64,000 bases of DNA, taken from the NCBI RefSeq assembly GCF_030009775.1, contig NZ_JASCTH010000006.1, forward strand, positions 181,562-245,561, read 5' to 3'. Positions 58,821 to 64,000 of the stretch are shown in pieces (positions within the stretch are counted from its first letter, which is position 1; every line of letters starts with the position of its first letter). The notes below the pieces were generated by a model. That model worked only from the letters and a program-made list of their open reading frames with translations. It did not search any database and had not been told where the DNA came from. The stretch is from Actinoplanes sandaracinus. GTDB taxonomy: Bacteria > Actinomycetota > Actinomycetes > Mycobacteriales > Micromonosporaceae. The position numbers were made by a program, and so were the translations under genes.

Positions 58821-60457
58821 AACCGGCGCGCTCGCACCGCGACCATCTCGGTCGTCACCCGGGCGCCCAGAAACGCGGTCAGCAGGCCCACACCCGGGAA
58901 ACTCCGGCTGACCAGGCTCAACGCCACCCACGCCCCGGCCGGGCCCGGGCCCGGACTCGCCAGCTTCAACAGGTCGCCGGCACGCCGCGGATCCGCCGGG
59001 TCCAGGCCGTGAATCGCGGCGAGGTGCAACACCAGCTCCGCATGCGTGATCACGGTCGCTGTCGCCAGAGCGATCGAGGCGTACGGGCCGGCCAGCGCCC
59101 CGAACCCACCACGCACCCCCGCCGCGCGGACGAACCGCCGCACCGCGAGCCTGGCCAGCGCCTCGTCGGAAGCGGTCGGGTAGGTGGCGCGGGCGTCATC
59201 GGCCCAGGCCCGAGCCCGCGGGCCCAACGTCTGGACAGCCGCCTCGGCCAGGATTTCGGGCGAGTTGGCCGGGTTGGCCAGCAGCCGCTCCGTGAGTGAC
59301 GGTGCGGGCGTCGCGATCTTCATTCTGGTCACGTGGGCTGCCGGGGCCTCTGGGGTTTCCGTGGCATCCGCGGCTTCCGGTACAGCTGCGGCTGGTGCCG
59401 CGAGCCGCTCCGCCGGCCCCGGCCGGCCCGCCTGTGCCGTCGGTCGTTCCGCGGGCGTTGCCTGTGCCGTCGGTCGTTCCGCGGGCGTCGCCTGTTCGGT
59501 CGGGACGGGCTGTTCCGCGGACGTGGGCCGTTCCGGTGGCGCCGGCTTCTCCGCCGGTGCCACCAGTACCGGGATCGTCAGAACCTCAGCGGGCGGCGGT
59601 GTGGCCGCAGGCTCGGTCGGCTCCGGAATGGCCTTCTTGGCGGGGGAGCGCTTGGCCGCGGCCTTCTTCGCTGGGGCGGCCTGCTTCGCGGGTGCCGTCT
59701 TCTTCGCTGGAGCGGCGGCCTTCTTCGCCGGGGTGCGCTTGGAGGGTCCGGACCCAGTGGGGGCGGTTTGCTGCCCGGAGCTGGTTGGGTCGATTTGCCG
59801 CGCGGCGGCCTTCTTGGCCGGGGTGCGCTCGGAGGGTGCGGATGCAGTGGGGGCGGTTTGCTGCCCGGAGCTGGTTGGGTCGGTTGGTTGCGCGGCGGCC
59901 TTCTTGGCCGGGGTGCGCTTGGAAGGTGCGGAACCAGTAGGGGCTGCTTGCTGCTCTGACGCGGAGGCGGCGGTTCGCTGTCCCGACGCCGGGGAAGCGG
60001 TTCGCTGCCCTGACGTGGATGGGGTGGTTCGCTGCTCCGAGTCGATGGGGGCGGGCTGCCGCGCAGGACCGGCGGGGGTGGTCTGTTGCCCGGAACCGGT
60101 GGGGACGGTTGGTGCCCGCTCAGGTGCGGCGTTCGCCGGAGGCGAGCTCGCAGGAGCCGGCTCCTGCGAGCGCATCGGCTGGGCTGGCACCGTGCTCGCG
60201 GGTGCGGTGCCAGCCGGCTCCGCCGGACGTGGCGCCGACCTGCGCGAACCCCGGCGCGGTGCTGTAGGCGGCTGATCTGAAGAGTGACCTTCCGCACCCT
60301 CACCGGAGCGAGGGGGCTGGAAGGTGACCGCAGGCGGTGTGCCACGCCGAGGAGGAGCCGCGGCTTCCTGCTCGGCGGAGGGCTTCTGCTCAGGCGTGCT
60401 GAAGGGGCTACGCGGATCCCGAGCCCGCGGAGCCTCCCGGCGCGTGTTCTCCTCCAT
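58769..60457 (-). CDS. Repeat-rich protein with EcsC-like C-terminus
   Basis: A 562-residue protein. Residues 1-370 are low complexity, rich in Pro, Ala, Thr, Lys and Glu, and include a 30-residue unit (QQTAPTGSAPSKRTPAKKAA) repeated two to three times, encoded by the 90-base tandem repeat 59721-59950; the PAKKAA runs resemble histone H1-like tails. Residues about 385-560 form a helical, partly hydrophobic domain resembling EcsC (GFGALAGPYASIALA). The role is unknown; nucleoid or wall binding by the basic tail is possible. Confidence 0.6.
   Translation of the reverse strand: MEENTRREAPRARDPRSPFSTPEQKPSAEQEAAAPPRRGTPPAVTFQPPRSGEGAEGHSSDQPPTAPRRGSRRSAPRPAEPAGTAPASTVPAQPMRSQEPAPASSPPANAAPERAPTVPTGSGQQTTPAGPARQPAPIDSEQRTTPSTSGQRTASPASGQRTAASASEQQAAPTGSAPSKRTPAKKAAAQPTDPTSSGQQTAPTASAPSERTPAKKAAARQIDPTSSGQQTAPTGSGPSKRTPAKKAAAPAKKTAPAKQAAPAKKAAAKRSPAKKAIPEPTEPAATPPPAEVLTIPVLVAPAEKPAPPERPTSAEQPVPTEQATPAERPTAQATPAERPTAQAGRPGPAERLAAPAAAVPEAADATETPEAPAAHVTRMKIATPAPSLTERLLANPANSPEILAEAAVQTLGPRARAWADDARATYPTASDEALARLAVRRFVRAAGVRGGFGALAGPYASIALATATVITHAELVLHLAAIHGLDPADPRRAGDLLKLASPGPGPAGAWVALSLVSRSFPGVGLLTAFLGARVTTEMVAVRARRFYAEYSSQVSQESGSSS
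59721..59950. repeat. 90-bp tandem repeat, about 2.5 copies
   Basis: Copies begin at 59721, 59811 and 59901 (the last about 50 bases), each starting ttcttcgccg or ttcttggccg and gggtgcgctt. The unit is 30 codons, so the reading frame is preserved and copy number can change without a frameshift. Confidence 0.8.
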
Positions 60458-60599
60458 CGCAGGCAGCCTAGTCGCTACCGCGACGTTTCGCCTGTTCGCG
60501 CCCGCTCGCGAAGATCCCTGGCGTGCCGGATGGCTACCTCTTTGTGCGGCGCTCCGAGGGTCCGGTATTGTGATGCCTCGGTGGCCTTCGGGGCACCGG

Positions 60600-60690
60600 G
60601 GAGACTTCGCCTAGTCCGGTCTATGGCGCCGCACTGCTAATGCGGTTGGGGTTTTACCGCCCCTCCCGGGTTCGAATCCCGGAGTCTCCG
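60600..60690 (+). tRNA. tRNA-Ser(GCU)
   Basis: 91 bases with acceptor stem GGAGACT / AGTCTCC, discriminator G, anticodon loop CTGCTAA (anticodon GCT) and the long variable arm typical of serine (TTGGGGTTTTACCGCCCC). The T loop GGTTCGAATCC is intact. No encoded CCA. Confidence 0.96.
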
Positions 60691-60730
60691 CGCGAAAGTC
60701 GGTGTTGTAGGCTGACTGAGCACGAAGCAA

Positions 60731-60806
60731 GCGCCCGTAGCTCAATGGATAGAGCATCTGACTACGGATCAGAAGGTTAGGGGTTCGAGTCCCTTCGGGC
60801 GCACCA
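60731..60806 (+). tRNA. tRNA-Arg(ACG), integration site
   Basis: 76 bases with encoded CCA. Acceptor stem GCGCCCG / CGGGCGC, anticodon loop CTACGGA (anticodon ACG), T loop GGTTCGAGTCC. The 3' half is overlapped by the 3' end of the integrase gene on the opposite strand, so it is the likely attB/attL of an integrative element. A terminator follows. Confidence 0.96.
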
Positions 60807-62313
60807 GATCATAAGAGGCCTGGCCAGCGGAAACGCGGGTCGGGCCTTTTACTTTGACCGACCCTTTTGGACGATGGGTGTCACGTGGGTGTCGCTCGGG
60901 TGCGGCCACCGTGGGTGACGGAGCTGGCGAATTCTGACCCCTGAGCTGCCGTTCTGTGATGTCTTGCGATCCGGCCGCCGCGGGAGCACCTGTTTTGTTC
61001 GGCGGGCGATTCCGGCGTGCCTTGTTCTTGATCTTCTTGCGGGTCCGGCGCGCTGCGGCGAGTACCAGCTTGGCGGTCGCGTCGGCGCAGTGCTGCTGGG
61101 TCGCGGGCAGGACACTGGTGTAGGTGTCGGCGGTGACCAGGATGCTGGAGTGCCCGAGCAGATCCTGCAGCGTCTTGAGATCGGCGCCGGCCTCGTGCGC
61201 CAGAGACGCCGCGCCGTGCCGGAGGTCGTGCAGCCGAACCGGCGGAAGCCCGGACCGGTCGGCGAGCTTCCGGAACCGCGTGGTGGCGTAATTGGGATTG
61301 ATCGGCAGGCCGTCCGGCCGGGTGAAGACGTAGCCCGAGTCGAACCAGGGTTTGCCCGCCGCTATCCGCCGGGCGCGCTGGTCGCGTTGGTGCTGGCGAT
61401 GCTGCCGCAGCACCTTGACCGTGTGCCGGTCCAGCGCGACCGGACGCTGGCCGGCGGCCGTCTTCGGGTCGCCTTCGACGATCCGGTAGCCGGCGGTCGT
61501 GCGGTTGCGTTCGACGAACAGCACCTGCTGATCGAGGCCGACGGCTTCCCATCGCAGCCCGCAGAGCTCGCCGCGACGCAGCCCCCGCAGCCCGGCCAGC
61601 CACCACAGCGCGAACAGCGGATCATCGACGACACTGTCGAGGAACGTGCTCAGATGCCGAGCGGTCCAGAGTGCGACGGCGGGACGCTCGCCGGTCTGCT
61701 CCCACTGCTCGACGCGACCCTCCGTCCAGATCTTGGCGTACGGCCGCTGGTAGCCCCTGATCTCGATATGCCGGGTCGGGTTCGACTCGATCAAGCCCTC
61801 CCGGACGGCGAGGTTGAGCGCGGCCCGCAGCGTGTTGCGCACATGCTGCATCGCCGACGGGGATTGCGGCAGACCCTTCCGGTTCGGGACCTTGGCGATC
61901 TTCGTGAAGGCCGCCCGGAGCAGCGGCCCGTCCAGATCGGCCAGCCGGTACTTGCCGAGGTGCGGGATCAGGACCAGTTCCACGTCACGGGTGTAGTGCA
62001 GCCGGGTGGTCGGCCGAATCCGCAAGCGGGAGTCCAGCCAGTGCCGCAACCACCGCTCCACCGTCCACCCGTCGGCCGTGCGATCGGCAGCCGTGGCATC
62101 CAACCATGCATCCCGGGCACGCCGGGCAGCCGCCTGCGAGGGAAACCCGCCCCGGCGGACCCGTTCGGACCAGCCGAGGAAGTTGGTGGTGGAGCAGTGG
62201 AAGTACCACGTCCCGTGCCCGCGATCCTCCAGCCGCGGGCAGAACTTCTCCAACCGCCGGCCGTCCTGGCCACGACATCCACACCGCTTGAAGATCACAC
62301 CTGGATCCGACAT
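60769..62313 (-). CDS. Tyrosine-family site-specific integrase
   Basis: A 514-residue recombinase. An N-terminal zinc-ribbon-like start (RCGCRGQDG, CPRLE), a SAM-like core-binding domain (about 80-200) and a catalytic domain with Arg I in GLRRGELCGLRW (near 246), HDLRHGAAS (His 362, Arg 365), His in LGHSSIL (388) and the nucleophile Tyr 398 in ADTYTS. After that are about 115 extra residues, Lys/Arg-rich, whose last ten (RPKGLEPLTF) are read from antisense tRNA-Arg. The tail is probably an attachment-site by-product. ATG 62313 fits; a longer frame exists. Confidence 0.9.
   Translation of the reverse strand: MSDPGVIFKRCGCRGQDGRRLEKFCPRLEDRGHGTWYFHCSTTNFLGWSERVRRGGFPSQAAARRARDAWLDATAADRTADGWTVERWLRHWLDSRLRIRPTTRLHYTRDVELVLIPHLGKYRLADLDGPLLRAAFTKIAKVPNRKGLPQSPSAMQHVRNTLRAALNLAVREGLIESNPTRHIEIRGYQRPYAKIWTEGRVEQWEQTGERPAVALWTARHLSTFLDSVVDDPLFALWWLAGLRGLRRGELCGLRWEAVGLDQQVLFVERNRTTAGYRIVEGDPKTAAGQRPVALDRHTVKVLRQHRQHQRDQRARRIAAGKPWFDSGYVFTRPDGLPINPNYATTRFRKLADRSGLPPVRLHDLRHGAASLAHEAGADLKTLQDLLGHSSILVTADTYTSVLPATQQHCADATAKLVLAAARRTRKKIKNKARRNRPPNKTGAPAAAGSQDITERQLRGQNSPAPSPTVAAPERHPRDTHRPKGSVKVKGPTRVSAGQASYDLVRPKGLEPLTF
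60816..60850 (+). terminator. Rho-independent terminator of tRNA-Arg
   Basis: A 14-bp stem (60816-60829 with 60834-60847, two G-T pairs and one mismatch), a GAAA tetraloop and a tttt tail. It is the best T-tailed terminator in the window. It lies within the integrase tail on the other strand, so it may be an element-borne copy that restores the tRNA's 3' context after integration. Confidence 0.8.
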
Positions 62314-62487
62314 CGCACACCGCCCCTCGCCAGTCTTTCCTTCACCATGGGCGTCGCAGCGTGACATTGCAGCCACTCGTAGAGGTGACGATGGCTTGGT
62401 GGCCCAGCCGAGTTACAGAGGTCAGTCCGGCACGGACAGCTACCGGTACCGGAGTCCGCGCCGGAACCCGTCGTACTCGGGGCTGTC

Positions 62488-64000
62488 TCAGCGGTCCTCC
62501 ACGATGAAGCAGGCGCGTTCGTAGAGTTCGTCGAACGTGATGATTTCGACGTCTTGGATAGATCGCCTGTATTGCTCGAAAGAAGCGATCCTTTCCGGGT
62601 TCGTCGAGCCGCGCTCGGAGAATTCGCTCAGGCGTCCGATCACCAGGACCTGTCGGGGGCGGATGGTGGAGATCTCGATGTCGGTCGGGGTGCCGTTGTC
62701 CTCGTAGAACCTGTGAAGCTCGCCGGTGACCAGGCGTAGGGCCTTGTGGGCGGTTTTTTGTACCTGCGCTACCGCGCCGACGACGTCCTTGGAGACCTGG
62801 TAGACGTCCGGTGGCCGGTACGGCGTACCGGCCAGCAAGGGCGTCAGGTGGGTCTTGATTTCGCATAGCAGGAGGCTGCTGATGAAACCCTTGGAGCGCA
62901 TGACGGCGTCACTGCGCTTCCCCGCCCCGGTGAAGATGTTGGCACCAGCCGTGATGCGCTCCAGCTTGCCGTCGTTGAGCGGTTCGCACGCCACGAGGTT
63001 GAGTCCGTAACCGAAGATCCAGGGGTTCTCCTCGAAGAGCCTCTGCCAGACCGCCTCAGGCCCAGTGGCTAGTTGGCGTTCCTGCTCAAAGTATTCCGAA
63101 TCAGTCAGGAGCTGTCGGAATCGATCGAGTTGCGCCTTGCGGTTGCTGAGCAGCCTGATGTCCTTCTCCGTGAGGGCGCCGCCGACCGCAGTCCTGACAG
63201 CTTCGAGGAGCATCGTGCGGTCTTGGCCGGCCAGGAGTCGAGCCAATTCGGCTTCGTCGCCGACGACCAACCGCGAGCCGCTATCCGGAAGGTCTGGTCC
63301 CACGCAGCTCTGGAGGAAGCTGATGACCTTCCAGAAGTTGTCGTGGACATCCCCGGTGTCGACGAGTGCCTTGACGATCTGAGGAACCTCAGTGCCAGGA
63401 ATCGCTTCCATGGCCGCCATCCTCACAAATTTGGTCTTGTCCTTCTTCCACAGTTTGATCCGCGGCGAAAGGACCCCGTCCTTATTGATGAGGGTGACGT
63501 GAAGAAGGGTTGCCACCTGAGGACGGTCGTCGAGGCGGAACTCCGTGATGAGCCGGCCTCTGCGTGTGTCGTAGAAGTATGGAAGACCTTCACCGCGGAT
63601 CTCGAGATCCGAGAAGTCCTGCGCGGTGACGTCGAACTCCTTGGCAGGGTTGCCGAGACCGAAGCGTTGCAGGATAGGGATACCGGCCTCCGCCGCCTGG
63701 TCCCTCCAGTCCGGTGAGACGGCTGGCAGCGGCTCAATGTCGCCCTCGATGGCAAGGGACTGGACGTCCTTACGCTCGAAACGAATGAGTACGGCTTCCA
63801 GCCGCTGCCAGATCGCTTCGGTAACCGCCTCCGTGTATGAGGGAAGGAGGACAGAAGGGACGGTTAGGACTGCCTCGTACGTGGCGTCGGTCCATCTGTC
63901 ACCGGGTATGGGGTTGTAGAAGCCGCCGTCGCGACGCACCGTCAGTACAGCCGCGCGGAGGAGATCGCGGGCGAGTTTCTTGTCGTCGCGTTCGAGGAGG
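62488..64000 (-). CDS. sduA: Shedu (SduA, DUF4263) anti-phage protein, partial
   Basis: The 503 visible residues belong to Shedu SduA; the N-terminus runs past the window edge, as the frame stays open with plausible protein (LLERDDKKLARDLLRAAV) upstream of the first GTG at 63939. The C-terminal PD-(D/E)xK nuclease core has AGKRSDAVMRS and then CEIKTH, with the Glu-x-Lys pair at 62854-62862. FEENPWIFGYGL near the domain start is a family mark. Shedu proteins cut DNA as multimers when triggered by phage. It sits 174 bases upstream of the integrase gene, the classic place for a defence cargo gene. Confidence 0.85.
   Translation of the reverse strand, partial: LLERDDKKLARDLLRAAVLTVRRDGGFYNPIPGDRWTDATYEAVLTVPSVLLPSYTEAVTEAIWQRLEAVLIRFERKDVQSLAIEGDIEPLPAVSPDWRDQAAEAGIPILQRFGLGNPAKEFDVTAQDFSDLEIRGEGLPYFYDTRRGRLITEFRLDDRPQVATLLHVTLINKDGVLSPRIKLWKKDKTKFVRMAAMEAIPGTEVPQIVKALVDTGDVHDNFWKVISFLQSCVGPDLPDSGSRLVVGDEAELARLLAGQDRTMLLEAVRTAVGGALTEKDIRLLSNRKAQLDRFRQLLTDSEYFEQERQLATGPEAVWQRLFEENPWIFGYGLNLVACEPLNDGKLERITAGANIFTGAGKRSDAVMRSKGFISSLLLCEIKTHLTPLLAGTPYRPPDVYQVSKDVVGAVAQVQKTAHKALRLVTGELHRFYEDNGTPTDIEISTIRPRQVLVIGRLSEFSERGSTNPERIASFEQYRRSIQDVEIITFDELYERACFIVEDR

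Larger units (their letters stand above)
60731..64000. mobile_element. Integrative element in tRNA-Arg, left end only
   Basis: A tyrosine integrase directly follows the tRNA-Arg(ACG) gene and overlaps its 3' half, as in actinomycete integrative elements and prophages. The only other gene visible is a Shedu defence protein. The right attachment site is beyond the window, so the size and type of element are unknown. Confidence 0.75.

Noticed and set aside
56921..59299. Long plus-strand open frame (792 codons) across the flavohemoglobin, CPBP and repeat-rich genes
   Set aside because: It crosses three genes with clear domains in their own frames, and its translation is low-complexity Arg/His/Pro with no domain.
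60964..62364. Long plus-strand open frame opposite the integrase
   Set aside because: Shadow of the integrase, which has a complete tyrosine recombinase active site.

Overview
The window looks like a stretch of chromosome from a high-GC actinobacterium. Coding density is high, third codon positions are almost all G or C, GTG starts are frequent, and several genes belong to actinobacterial families (EccB, LytR-CpsA-Psr ligases, an actinobacterial-type SerRS, a DUF5926-like protein, an IdeR-type iron box). The DUF5324-like / cyclophilin / rhomboid / PH-domain order resembles a conserved actinomycete block. I infer Micromonosporaceae, perhaps Actinoplanes or a relative. That is inference from style and gene content, not a database match.

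Layout. 1-9 kb: two tandem HAD phosphatases, serS, an OsmC protein, a mini zinc-peptidase, an AIM24 protein, pheA, a lipoprotein, and ACT, PAS and NERD-like proteins. 9-16 kb: arginine deiminase with ARG-box-like palindromes upstream, a DUF5926-like protein, a cytosolic sensor kinase, a glycerophosphodiester phosphodiesterase, a rhodanese and two LCP cell-wall ligases. 16-29 kb: two sodium:solute symporter modules, each paired with a small membrane protein; a GntR regulator flanked by two paralogous small proteins; an OmpR-type and a LytS/LytTR-type two-component system separated by a cluster of DnaA-box-like sites. 29-36 kb: surface glycan and lipid genes (polyprenyl-phosphate sugar transferase, GT4 glycosyltransferase, and a cytidylyltransferase / glycerol-1-phosphate dehydrogenase / CDP-alcohol transferase operon) plus an Fpg-type glycosylase. 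36-44 kb: aminotransferase, CorA, a lone EccB, the cyclophilin/rhomboid block, and a split transketolase divergent from SoxR.

44.5-47.3 kb is an accessory spot: a secreted protein, two decayed IS630 copies facing each other, a low-GC secreted orphan between them, and tRNA-Ser(UGA). 47-55 kb: quinone oxidoreductase, an NlpC/P60 hydrolase with a probable CTG start, a PEBP-like protein, a methyltransferase and a large membrane protein. 55-58 kb: a ferric-reductase-like FhuF protein, an unusual fusion of an XRE DNA-binding domain to a complete peptide deformylase, and a flavohemoglobin. An IdeR-like box lies between FhuF and the fusion gene.

The right end (60.6-64 kb) holds tRNA-Ser(GCU) and tRNA-Arg(ACG). 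The tRNA-Arg is overlapped by the tail of a tyrosine integrase, followed by a Shedu (SduA) anti-phage protein that runs off the edge. This is the left part of an integrative element carrying a defence gene. The most unusual items are the XRE-deformylase fusion, the integrase/Shedu element, the GntR gene with flanking paralogues, the glycerol-1-phosphate lipid operon, and two genes whose ribosome binding sites point to non-standard start codons.
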